From Pyxicephalus adspersus (lineage: Eukaryota; Chordata; Amphibia; Anura; Pyxicephalidae): a DNA stretch of 64,000 bases. This document shows, in pieces, positions 23,521-34,450 of the stretch. The first letter of the stretch is position 1. Each line of letters begins with the position of its first letter. A program made the translations under genes and the position numbers. The notes beneath the pieces are model-generated. The model searched no databases. It saw only the letters and a list, made by a program, of their open reading frames with translations, and was not told where the DNA came from. Where the stretch lies: contig NC_092862.1 in assembly GCF_032062135.1 (NCBI RefSeq), positions 97,210,435 through 97,274,434 on the forward strand, written 5' to 3'.

Positions 23521-24186
23521 TGACCAAAAAAAGGAGAAAGAGGGATTTTCAAGGTGTGACAGTGATTCAAGAACTTTTTGATAATAGTTGTTAAAAGTTC
23601 ATGGTATTTTTTATCTATCCTATAATTATAGAATGTAGCAAAAAAGAACTGTTAAACATAATGCATTAAAAACCACCTCCAAGTATTGATATTTTACACT
23701 GGCCCAAATCATATCCACTTACACCAGTCTATCTGTTTGTTCAGAAATAGGCCAGAAGTTCATACCAAAAAGAGGGCAATTCGGACGTATCAAAGGTTAT
23801 ACTCCACACTTGTATGGTTTTCAGACCACTTCTACAAGAGTATGGAGGTAAAAAGTGTAATTCTCAATCCACTATTGTCAAAAGTCACTAAGAGGCCAAT
23901 CAGGGGTCAGTAGAGAGACTTGTAGTGAAAGAGGAGGGAGAGAAGAACAGTGACTATGTGAAGGAACTTCCTCTTCATGTGAAGGAAGCTCCTCTTCATG
24001 TCATCTCTAAACCTGTATCTTCATACCATGTTGTATATGGAAATTAAGAGATTTTTCGTGACAGCTGGGTGAGCCACACAGCACAGCCCTTTCCAGCAGG
24101 ACAGGATACCCTATTTTTTTCAACTTAGGTTATTTTAAGTATCCTTCTCATCCTGGTGACACAGCAGCACAACAGATTGGCTCTTT
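23521..24186. other. unassigned sequence, possibly RT-region remnant
   Basis: This is where the RT of the minus-strand gypsy element would lie, but I could not identify RT motifs. No other feature. Confidence 0.35.
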
Positions 24187-24414
24187 GGACCTGATTTAAT
24201 AAAGCTCTTTAAGACTGGAGAAGATACCATAGACTACCATAGGAGAACCTGAGTGTTCCAACAAACCTGGAATGGATTTCCCAGAATCATTTCCTATTAT
24301 CTGGTAAATGCTTTCAATTCTTTAACAAGTCTATTCAAAGTTGGGTAGATCACCCAGGTTCACTTATGATAGTCTATCTTCTTCAGTCTTGGGGAGCTTT
24401 AATAAATCACGTCC
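24187..24414. mobile_element. complete palindromic MITE (GGACCTGATTTAATAAAGC ends)
   Basis: Left end GGACCTGATTTAATAAAGCTC and right end GAGCTTTAATAAATCACGTCC are inverted copies. Complementarity runs through much of the 228 bp (GACTGGAG/CTTCAGTC, AACCTGGAATGGATTT inside). No coding capacity. Three other fragments lie in this window. Flanks share TTT, a possible 3-bp duplication. Confidence 0.8.
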
Positions 24415-24490
24415 TTTGTGTTGTTTCTCTTTCATAGTTCCATAAAAATATTACTTCACGTATGTAATAGTGACACCAGAGCTGCATTAA

Positions 24491-24515
24491 TGTATATATA
24501 TATATATATATATAT
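24491..24515. repeat. (TA)n microsatellite
   Basis: About 12 TA dinucleotides. Confidence 0.95.
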
Positions 24516-24529
24516 CCATTATAACATTG

Positions 24530-24920
24530 TAACTAGGAAGTTGAGTGGTAGGAAGGTGGAAAGTTTGGTTCAGTGCACAGTCTGCCACATTTATGCACAA
24601 ATGGAGCAACAGCTCCTGGGTGAATACCACTGTGACAGATGTGAGCAAGTCGCCTTACTGGTATCTCGCATTGGAGAGCTGGAGAAGCGCATTGCAACAC
24701 TGAAATCACTAGATCACCTTGAGAGGGGTCTCCTGCTCACTGAGCAGGCAGTTAATGGTTTAGATGGGGAGGGTGGAGAGGTTAATCAGGATTAACATGT
24801 AGGGAGTTGGGTTATTGTAACTAGAGGGAGTGGTAGGGGCCCCCAGAAAAAGAAGGCCAGCCCTGTGTTTGAGCACCTCAACATAGTTATTGCGTCGTTC
24901 ATTGATCGCCATGAGTTGGC
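24530..24920 (+). pseudogene. CR1-type LINE ORF1/5' region fragment
   Basis: Plus-strand frame, about 24530-24795: VQCTVC-x-x-Y near its start and YHCDRC further on give two Cys pairs (CxxC), followed by a heptad-like coiled segment (VSRIGELEKRIATLK) and an acidic tail. This Cys pair plus coiled coil is typical of the N-terminal protein of amphibian CR1 elements. After the stop a second frame (PQKKKASPVFEHL…) continues the same region and then runs into hAT-like sequence. The RT-bearing CR1 at 27633 is in the same orientation 2.7 kb downstream; I cannot show that the two were one element. Confidence 0.55.
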
Positions 24921-24984
24921 ATGGGATTTAATTGGGTCTATTTGTACAGTGCTCACTACATACTCTGGTATTCAAAACATTGCC

Positions 24985-25690
24985 AAAGAAACTTAAAGAA
25001 GTGATGGGAATACTTGTGCAGTCAACTTTATTCATGGACACGCATTGAACCATCGATTATTTCAAAAATTCTGTGATGAATTTGGAGCGGAACACAGTGT
25101 GTTACTGTACCACACAGAGGTACGTTGGCTGAGTCGTGGTCGTGTTTTTGCACGTGTAGTAGAAATTCAGAATTAAAATCTCGAATTCCTCAAGCAACAA
25201 CAATTCCTTCTAGCCGATCATTTTGAAGATGAATATTTTATTGTTAGCCTGGGATAATTGGCCAATATTTTCAGTCTCCTCAATGATTTGAACATATCAT
25301 TGCAGTAAAGAGAATGCCAGGGGAAAATTTGTCTCATTTGCAAGGATATTGTCTATTTGGCGTGACCGTGTTGAAAGCAGAAACCTGGCAAATTTTCCAA
25401 TTATTGACAATATCCTTATTGGAGATGGTTAAACACTACCTGTGGAAATATTTCAAGAAGTAAAGAATAATTTGGAAGTTCTAAGTACAAAATGTGAGGG
25501 TTACTTTCCAGATATTGATGATCTTAGCATGGAATCCGTTTGGATACAAAACCCTCATTTGATATATCGAGATTGAGTGATAACGATTCAGCAAAGGATG
25601 ATTTCAGTGACTTTCAAGAAGACCCAAGAATGAAAGCTAATTTCATAAGGGTTAGGATGGGTGTCAAGCGGTTTTGCTGTGAGCAATGGG
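24985..25690 (+). pseudogene. hAT transposase-derived (ZBED5-like) C-terminal half, degenerate
   Basis: Plus-strand blocks in family order: FIHGHALNHRLFQKFCDE and then HTEVRWLSRGRV near 25110-25150, the most conserved block of ZBED5/GTF2IRD2-like hAT proteins; LEFLKQQQFLLADHFEDE near 25190; NLANFPIIDN near 25390; CEGYFPDIDDLSMESVW near 25500. Frames change repeatedly and contain stops. The region preceding the HTEVRWLSRG block is missing, including the BED finger. The complementary N-terminal half, at 16760-17435, is on the other strand. Confidence 0.75.
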
Positions 25691-27084
25691 GTGTTCAGCT
25701 TAAACCCTTCCTATATTAGTGTTGGGACCTAGTAACTTCACCTGTGTACTTATAACCATCACAAGAACCTATTGGAATTATCACGATTGTCACATATACT
25801 GTCACTATATGGCTCAGCTATGATTCCAATGTTATCTACATATATATTCTTGGTTTATGCACATGTATACAAGGATACATAGAATTGTACATGCCTGCCC
25901 ACTCCAACCACTGGTGCAGGCACACACTTGTATATATACAGCATACCAACATATGTAAAAAATGCGGCTTTATTGCTACTAATACAACTTACTCAAATAA
26001 ATTGAGTACTTCTGTAATATATTTTTTAAACTGTGTTATTTAGGATTATAAACACTACTTTTACTTGCTCTCTAGCTTGCTCTCTTGTTAATTTGTTGTA
26101 TATGTTTATTATGTTTGTATACTCACACTATTTTTGATTGACCTGTACCTTGTGTCTTTAATAATCTGAACAATATGCCTATTATCTGATGTTTGTAGTA
26201 TTTACATTTATACTCAGTATTATGCACTTATACTTATAAGTTCATAAAAGTTCATCAATGTTTTTATTTTTTTGATTCGATTACTGTATTGTTATGTCTA
26301 GCAAGAAATAATTAAGTATTTGCCACAAATATTTTGGACGGTTTATCAAACAGTTGTGCCCCTCTCCATATTCCCTGTTGCTAAGTTCATCTACTTTTCA
26401 TTGAAGAACTGTTACTCCTCCCCTCTTCTCCTCCAAACTCCCTACCCCCCTACTAGTTCAATTCACTTTTCATTGATAGTTCTTTACTCCTTCTATCTCC
26501 TGTCCCCTCCTCCCCCCCTCCATCCATTGGCTTGCTGGGGACAAGTGCATAGGAGCATCTTCTCCAATGCAGCTTAAGCTAAACAGGAATACTTTTGGGT
26601 CCCCATTCTCCCACTCCCCAAAGCTGAAGCTTCTTCTGATGTTCACCCACTGCCATGACCGTTGTCCCCTGGTGGGGATGTCATCCAATGACAGTGTAAC
26701 CAGTCCGATGGGCGGGAACCTCTGTGTCTGCTGCATTGGCCGAGGGGCGTTACTCACACGCCCCCTGGCTGATGTGGCTACTATGAGGGTGACGTACAGG
26801 CTTTCTCTAATGCCCAGCACGCACATGCTTTGTTTGTGATTAACTCAGAGAGGATTTTATACAGTAACTGACACCACGCTGCCTAATAATATGTTGAGAC
26901 AAACACCTGTCCTAAATGTATTTATTAAAATAATGTACCTGTTGCAACAAATTAAAATTAAGAACAAACCTACAATCTCTATCTCGTTTGTAACCTGGGG
27001 ACTACCTCTATGTACTATGTGGATAATTATGTACTGTGTTCTTTTTCAACTGTAATTTGTTAACTTGTGTTTTAAGAATACCCA
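25691..27084. other. unassigned sequence including a GC-rich block
   Basis: 26300-26860 is clearly richer in G+C and CpG than its surroundings and carries overlapping frames on both strands (minus 26826-26470, 118 codons; plus 26567-26839). Neither shows a motif I recognise. It may be the 5' end or LTR of an unidentified element. Confidence 0.4.
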
Positions 27085-27330
27085 GACTGCCTCCAGTACA
27101 TGTTAATACTTCGCTATCGTGCATCAACCCCCATGGAAGCCCCTGTTTGGCGAAATGCGTCAGTTTATTTGCTGCACGAATGCTATTCCAAAAAATGTAC
27201 AAGGTGTTAATTGTACGGCTTATACAATGTGTTAATTCACAATTTATACTGTGTTTGGACTTAGTAGATGGTATATGTCTAGTCCAACTAGTTGGCCAAC
27301 TATTGGATTCATAATACATGAGATCCTTAT
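27085..27330 (+). mobile_element. possible Penelope-like 3' UTR fragment
   Basis: Contains GGAAGCCCCTGTTTGGCGAAATGCGTC, read as the 'GAAGAAGC…GCGAAAtGCGTC' signature that I associate with 3' UTRs of amphibian Penelope-like repeats. A second instance occurs at 53080-53240. Association is from recall, not shown by coding sequence here. Confidence 0.3.
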
Positions 27331-27632
27331 ATTGCTATGATTTGTATTCTTTGAGAATTTATAACTGTATACAATATACTGTTTGCCTGAAAAAAAAACC
27401 TCTTGTCAATTTTTTCTTGACATATATTATATCCTTTACATATATTTGGGGTTGGCAATATCCCTTGCAAGGGAATTACTATGTTTCTAACATTGTTATG
27501 ATTCCACTACTACGCCATTATGTATATATTACTAGAATACAGTTTTTGCTTTATCACAATGGTGACATAAAACTATCAGGAGATAAGAGAAATGATTTCC
27601 CTGAATAGGATTTAGAATATATATAGAGGGAA

Positions 27633-28863
27633 ATGAGAAGCTATGACAGCTATGAGAAACAGCTGGGAAAAAATAAGGTTGACAAAACACCAGGACCTGA
27701 TGGAGTACATCCACGTGTCCTCAAAGAGCTGAGCTCAGTTATTTCAAAGCCATTATTTTTAATTTTTAAAGACTCTTTAGTCACTGGCAAGGTACAGGTG
27801 GATTGGCGTAAGGCCAATGTGGTTCCTATCTTTAAAGGGAGCAAAGTCATTACCAGGTAACTACAGACCCATAAGTTTAACGTCCATAGTTGGAAAGGTC
27901 CTAGAGAGTTTGATAAAGAACCACAAAGAGGAGTTTCTGCTAGAAAATAATATTATAGGTGATAGCCAGCATGGCTTCAAGAAAGACAGAAGTTGTCAAG
28001 CAAATTTACTCTCTTTTTATGAGGAAGTAAGTAAACAAGTAGACTGGTATAGCAGTTGATATAGTGTACTTGGACTTTGCTAAAGCATTTGACACTGTAC
28101 CCCACGGATGGTTAATATGCAAGTTAGGGTCAATATGTTTAGAAAAGTCAATCTGTAAATGGATAGATAACTGGCTTAAAGATCGCATTCAGGGAGTTGT
28201 AATTAATGATTCATACTCTGAATGGTCTAAGGTTATTAGTGGTGTACCCCAGGGTTGAGTGTTGGGACCTTTACTGTGTAACATCTTTAAAAATGATATA
28301 GAGTTTGGGATTAAAAGTACCACTTCTGTGTTTGCAGATGACACAAACTATGTAATGGAATTAAGTCCATACAGGATGTCTATAATCTATAAGCAGACCT
28401 GGATGTACTGTTTGAATGGTCAGACAAGTGGCAAATGAAATTTAATATAGATAAATGTAAAGTTATGCACTTGGGAGCTAACAACATGCATGCTTCATAT
28501 TGTCTAGGGGGAATACTCTTGGGGGAGTCAGAAATGGAAAAGGATCTGGGGGTTCTGGTAGATCATAGACTTAATACCAGCATGCAATGCCAAGCTGCAA
28601 TATTTAAAGCTAGTAAAGTACTTTCCTGTATTAAAAGAGGAATAGACTGCAGAGATTGAGACATTATCCTGCCCCTGTACAAAGCATTAGTCGGACCACA
28701 TCTGGGATATGCAGTGCAGTTTTGGGCACCAGTTCACAAAAAGGACTTTGTTGAATTATAGAGAATGCAGAAAAAGGCAACTAAATTAATAAAAGGAATG
28801 GAGGAGCTCAGCTATGAGGAGAGATTAGTTGAACTGAATCTATTCTCTCTTGAGAAGAGACGT
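27633..28863 (+). pseudogene. CR1 LINE ORF2, RT region
   Basis: Plus strand, 5'-truncated. RT motifs in order across several frames: TPGPDGVHPRVLKELSSVI (27690), KANVVPIFKG and NYRPISLTSIVGKVLE (27810-27910), GDSQHGF near 27960, VYLDFAKAFDTVPH (28060-28105, with the first catalytic Asp), GVPQG near 28245, FADDT (28331-28345, the catalytic pair), then LMKFN-type MKFNIDKCKVMHLG, EKDLGVLVDH, and [19 protein letters not shown] ending at the MITE. Stops (for example directly after VPQG) and small shifts show it is dead. It continues at 29277. Endonuclease and ORF1 are absent. Confidence 0.9.
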
Positions 28864-29276
28864 TTAACCACCTGGGCGTTACACTGAGGTCTTGATTTCT
28901 GTACCAAAAGTGTTACAGGTTTTCATGAATTTTTTTTTTTTAAATTGTAGACCTGTATTTTACAGAAATATGTCCGAATAGGGGTCTAGTAGATATAATG
29001 AATATAAAAACCGGCCGGCATCTTACCTGGTCCCGCTGGTATACGAGAAGGCACCCGACGCTGGAGGGAGACCGACCGACGACGATCGACGGAGGACGAT
29101 GCTGGAACATGAACCCGACGCTGGATGAGCACAGGGGGACCGAGATTTTCCCTACATTAAAATCCCCATTTACCTGCGTAAGTAGGGATTTTAATGTACG
29201 GAAAATCTCGGGCTTAACAAAAAGAGCAACTTTTTTTAGCCCGTAGGAAGGTCGGGCTTAACGGTCGGGAGGTTAA
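28864..29276. mobile_element. TTAA-flanked (piggyBac-type) MITE inserted in CR1
   Basis: TTAA at 28864-28867 and 29273-29276 flank a 405-bp element with inverted ends CCACCTGGGCGTTA… and …TAACGGTCGGGAGG. It contains a long stem: 29140-29166 pairs with 29185-29211 at 26 of 27 positions with an 18-nt loop. Removing the element plus one TTAA makes the CR1 reading frame continue as R-L-R-G-Y-M-I, the expected CR1 sequence, so the insertion is precise. No transposase. Confidence 0.88.
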
Positions 29277-29758
29277 GGGGGTATATGATCACCTTGCATA
29301 AATAAATAAATGGTCCATATAGAGAACTCTCTTCCCCATTATTCACTTTGAGATCATTACAAAGTAATCTTTGCGTCTGGAGGAAAGGAAGTTTCGGCTC
29401 CTGATAAGGAAGGGGTTCTTCACTGTAAGGTCTGTGAAAATATGGAATCAGCTCCCTCAGGAAGTAGTTTCAGCAACTACTATAGATTGCTATAGTATAT
29501 ATATTGCTGAAGAAAAAGCTGGATGTTTTTCTAGAAGAACAGAATATAACTGGGTATTAAGGCTTTAAAGTAAAAATAACAGTGACTGTTTTCCTCTGTT
29601 GAATCAAATTGTACCAGGCGTTTTTTTGCCTTTTCTGGACCAACTATGTCTTATAGGGTTTTATATCTGGGATATGTTTATTTCCCTAGTGGTTGAACTT
29701 GTTGGACTTATGTCTTTTTTCAACCTAACCTACTATGTAACTATGTAAATATGTAACT
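29277..29758 (+). mobile_element. CR1 LINE, C-terminus and 3' end
   Basis: Continuation of the CR1 at 27633. Frame 29371-29568 encodes RKGFFTVRSVKIWNQLPQE, closely matching the minus-strand copy at 15614-15937. The 3' UTR follows, ending in TACTATGTAACTATGTAAATATGTAAC, an imperfect octamer tail at 29730-29758. Confidence 0.88.
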
Positions 29759-30080
29759 ACGGAAGTAGTCCTTGATGTAGGTAGGAGGTGTTTTTATTTT
29801 TGGCAAAAAGATAACAGACAAGAAGTCTAGCCAGAGCAAAGGTAAGTTCCCTGGCCACCACTTCAAGTCAAGCTTTTACTCTGTGGCTTAAATAAAGTTT
29901 GGGACAACATGTGAGAAAAATTATATTGTTACTTGCTGTGAGATTAAAAAAAAGAAAACATAACCTAATATACTGGTATGGAATGGGAATTTATAGTAAG
30001 TTATTTATATTTACGGAACTATACTGTAAACAAAAAAAAAAATAGGGTGGCAAAAAGGTAGTGAATTGCAGAAGAGATAT
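29759..30080. other. unassigned sequence
   Basis: No supported feature. Confidence 0.55.
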
Positions 30081-30304
30081 GTGATGCCCTTTCTGCAATA
30101 ATGTATCAAATGTATGATCCCAGCATTCCTAGCATGCACAGCTGCCGGGAATAAATACATTTGTACTTCATTGCAGCCTGGCCAATCAGGATGGCTAAAG
30201 ATCCTGAACCTGGAAGAGGAGCGGGTGAAGGCATTTTAAGGCGAGTGCACCTAAAAAATACCAAATAATTAGTTAGGTTTATTTTATTGCAGAAGGGATA
30301 TCAC
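30081..30304. mobile_element. 224-bp MITE with 21-bp terminal inverted repeats
   Basis: 30081-30101 (GTGATGCCCTTTCTGCAATAA) pairs with 30284-30304 (TTATTGCAGAAGGGATATCAC) with a few mismatches. Non-coding interior. Target duplication not evident. Confidence 0.6.
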
Positions 30305-32740
30305 TGGTCCCAACTGCTATGTATATATGTACATATATGTACATATGTATATCAGACCTAGGGGAAAAAACAACACAGTCAAAAGTACAATTATTTTAAT
30401 GGTTCAATTACCTATTTAAATTACTTGAGTTTTCTTATATGTATATGATGTTATTATATTTAGGTAACATTTACAGCTTGGTAATTTCCTGGGAGCTTGG
30501 GAGGTTTACGAAAAAATTATATCTGACATAAATCATCAACACAAAACTACAAAACAACAAAACTACAGACACCAGTGTAAAAATAGTTTTGTGAAATAGA
30601 TAAACAGTGCAAAAGTCCTGCTACTCAAAAAGTTCTGAGATCTGACAGCATACATTTATGACAGTGTAAGATATCCTTTGGATTTGACAGCTGGATGTGA
30701 TTCTGTGGCCTCTTTGATGTTGAAACACCAAATAGCTGGTCCATAATAAAAACTGCACATACCTGGTAGGAGGATGAGTCAATTTTCAAGTGTGACACAG
30801 AGAAAGAGAAAATGTAGGACTCCTGAGGAGTTAGAAAGTATGCATCTTTCTAAAGAGAAGAGGATGATTCATCAGTACCCTTATTTCAAGAAAAAAGAAT
30901 TAAAGCAAAGATAACCAGAAACTTTCTAAAGTAAGTTGAAGTAAACCATCTTCTGTGGAATGGGTCATGGTTCCTGCCACGTTAAAGGCTAAGCTACACA
31001 TTTTTGTTACTCGGAAGCATTATTAAATTCCTGCTCACATTGCTTTCTTTGCAACATAATTTCAGTGGCGCAAAAGAGCCACTTGTTAGCAAAGGTTAAT
31101 CCCATGCTGCTAAATAGCTGAAAAATGATGTACCTGCAGAATCTAATTTATTCAACAGGGAACCATTAACATATCAGGTTTCCTGTAGAAGAAAATATAT
31201 AGTTACATTTTGAAGTATATGTTCTATGGAAGGAAACTGCGGTTTGTTTTTAATGTTTAGCTATAAATATAAGAATATTTAGTTTAATATATTATTTTCT
31301 GTTCATATAGTACAATGATTGTTGCTCTATATCAGTTTTAATTATCTGTATACACAAGACAGCCGTACTTGCCCAGTATATAAATGGAGGTTACTTTATT
31401 TCTTTGTGTCTGGTAATCTTACTTATCTAACTGCATGTCTACAACCTCTCAGCAAGAGGCAAAGATTCTTCTGCAATAAAAGAAAAAAAACTACCTGCTT
31501 GCAATTTTTTTTGTAAAGAAAACTAAAGTTCAACTTTCAAGAAATATACTCTCAGCAGTCTTTAATGATTGCTGGTAGCAAGGCACCATTTAGACTTTCT
31601 AGGCTGGAAGCTCAGTAGTACTATTATTTTATTTATGGCAGGTAGTTAATACTTTTGTTCACATAAGGCAGCAGGCACTTTGCCCTTTTTCCTGTTATGG
31701 CACATTATGAACAAATTTCGCACAAACAATTTCATTTACAAATGCAGCTACCTTATATAGGATTACTAAGAACTACCGATACTGTTTTTAATCAGCTAAA
31801 AATGATACTCTTCACGGTTCTTAAAATAGCTCAAGAGATGATGTTGCTTTAGGGCTTGGAGTGTGGAACATTTAAAAAGATACTTTTTCTTTTTGTAAAG
31901 TGTGCTTAGTTGCTTAGTTTTTCAGATAAATTTCTGGAGACCTGAATGTTTAATTTCTAGTATTAAAAATCAGTTTACCATTGCCTCAGCTGTAAAGTCA
32001 TAAAGTAAATTTTAACCCAAAAACAAAACTGTAATATATTGCCAGTTATTATTCTTTAGATGTTTGCCTTGTCCTTTTTTTTACATATTGTGAGCTGAAG
32101 AGACAGTATAAAAAATGTTATCTGTCTTTTGTAAGCTGTTACTCATATCAATTTTCTAAGTAACAGAGATACATTTGTGTCAGAGTTTAAATAAACTTTT
32201 ATTTCATAAATATGCAAAATCAAGTCTAATTATTTTTTTTTCCTGGGGGTATCCTATAACTTTTGTTATGTTTTTAGGAAAGATTTACATTGGGACAAAT
32301 GCCAAACATTAGCCATCAATATAGTCAAGTTGGAAAACCTTTGATATATCACACAGAACTACATGCATGGAAGATTTTAGGAACTGCACATCATGTAGAT
32401 GATGGGTAATTTATTAAAGTACATAATGCAGACAGTGGCATGGTTATATGTTGTACAGTAGGATGCTTCCTCTCGCACAATTAAATACTATAAATCTGTA
32501 AATAAGGATTGGACAGACAGACTGGGATTGGACAGACTGACAAACAACTGTAAATCCTAAATCTGCATAAACCTTTATATTAAAAACAGAGGAATTAGTT
32601 GCACACTTTGGCAAATACAGAATAAATGCAAGTCAACACAACTCGGCATCATACTATCTTACTCTATAAATCACTATGTAATAGTAAGGGATAATGTTTA
32701 GGTTCACTGCTATCACTGGTAATTACCTGAGAGGTACAAA
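30305..32740. other. unassigned AT-rich sequence
   Basis: A short palindromic TATGTACATA-rich run lies near 30318-30350. No recognised gene or element. Confidence 0.55.
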
Positions 32741-32818
32741 TTGCTCATTGATCAGAAAAACCCTTGCAAACTTTAAAGGAACCTTAGGGCTTCAGGGAAC
32801 CCTGGTTGAGAAACACTG
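32741..32818 (-). mobile_element. hAT-type element, one terminal fragment
   Basis: Ends GGGAACCCTGGTTGAGAAACACTG; its reverse complement CAGTGTTTCTCAACC is a familiar hAT terminal repeat of vertebrate genomes. The partner end is not present nearby. Confidence 0.5.
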
Positions 32819-34437
32819 AATATTATCCCGTAATACTGGCTTTGCTATGTGCCAACCTGCTCACTATACAATGTTGTATTACCAGCAAATATCTGTGATT
32901 GAGTTTTCTTTTATCTCACATTTCTCCATTTTTCCCTGCGGGTTAAAAAAAGGCTTGGGGTTTGATTTTTGTAGGTTTTTTAAGGATAAGTACTTTATGG
33001 CATGGTTTGAAAATGGCATCAAATGTAGTACTTCCTAATTCCCTGTGTCTGTGCATGCATATGTTCCCTGCTTTTAATTTAGTGTTATTTTTATCAGTAA
33101 ATTATGAATTCATGATTGTTGGTTGGATGTTCCTGGTGTATATTTATTGTGCAAAGAAGTACTTCAGACTTTGGTTCCAATTTCAGGGCACTCTGCCCAC
33201 TTTTATTCTTAAAAACACAAAGAAAAATACAGCGTTTTCCATAACAAAGGATCCAAGTAATCACAGGATTTTATACAAAAACACAAAACGTAGCCTTCTG
33301 TCTGTTTTTTTTTTTGCAACACTTCCAAAGCTGAATCTTCTACTATATCACTACATGACTAATTTTTGTAATCTTTGTCAATCTTTTTTTAAATAAAATT
33401 TAAAGTTAAAGTGCCAACTTGAACATATTTAGCACTTGCGGTTTGCAGTTGCCACTTTATTTTGGGTTATAACATTGACAAACACACAAGGCTTATGTAG
33501 CATGTTGTTCTATACAAATTCTTCTGAGATGGGTTTATGTTAGGACAGTATTTGATCAATACTGTGGGAATTACTAGAACTAGTGTTCCATGTAAAATAT
33601 GAGTTTGCTATTTTCCAACCTGTACTTGACACATGTTCTCCCCGATTTTCATGCTCAAGTACATTATTCACTGGTCGGTGACAAAAAATGGGGTGACTAG
33701 GATTTGTATATTCAAAATTCTGAACTTTTCCCTCAGTTCAGTAAAAAAGACCTCAATCCAAATCAAGGCAAATTCAAGCAAAACATTTACACCGTTTAAG
33801 TTAAAAGATTGGCATTTATTAGCTATTTGCATTTAGTTACTGTAAATTGTTAAATACAAAGGAAAATAATTGTTGAAAATCCTGGAATAGGACATTAAGA
33901 ATAACTCATTATCTGTATAATATATTATAAGTATTTATAAATGGTTTACAAACATTGTACTTGAAATTATGTTTAAAAAGCTATAAACATAATTTAAAAA
34001 GCTCCAATGAACAATTTAAAAAAGATTTATTTGAGACATTTTATCTTTCAAAAATAGTAAATGTTCAAACATTTATTGCAGAACTAAACTTGTTGAAGAC
34101 TTGCTGAATATGGCACATACTTACTTTTTTGTTGACGCCCTACAGTAATGACAGGTCCAGGTCAAGTCCTTGTTGAAGAGATGGGAGCTGCCATCTTCAC
34201 CTTCTTCATCTTCATATTTATTTGTTTTCTTGATTTAAGTCCGCTTTAGTGGGATTTCCAGTATCCTCTTGTACAATCTCATAGAAATGTATGTACCCAC
34301 CACCACTAAAAGAGGGTTAATCATTTTTGACATCACTGGTCCAACTGTTTTAAAACTAAAAGATACCAAGGAGGAGGGGACATTTTTTTACTCAGTTTCA
34401 CTTTCAGTTTTTCGTTCACTTTTGCTTTTACATAAGT
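32819..34437. other. unassigned AT-rich sequence
   Basis: A 144-codon frame at 32962-33396 is open but AT-rich, hydrophobic and without a recognised domain. I do not call it a gene. Confidence 0.5.
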
Positions 34438-34450
34438 AAAAAGACTAAAC
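34438..34450. repeat. L1 target-site duplication, left copy
   Basis: AAAAAGACTAAAC here matches AAAAAGACTAGAC directly at the end of the L1 poly(A) (about 38374-38386) at 12 of 13 bases. Confidence 0.7.

Noticed and set aside
32962..33396. 144-codon open frame
   Set aside because: AT-rich hydrophobic translation, no domain, no splice or transposon context.
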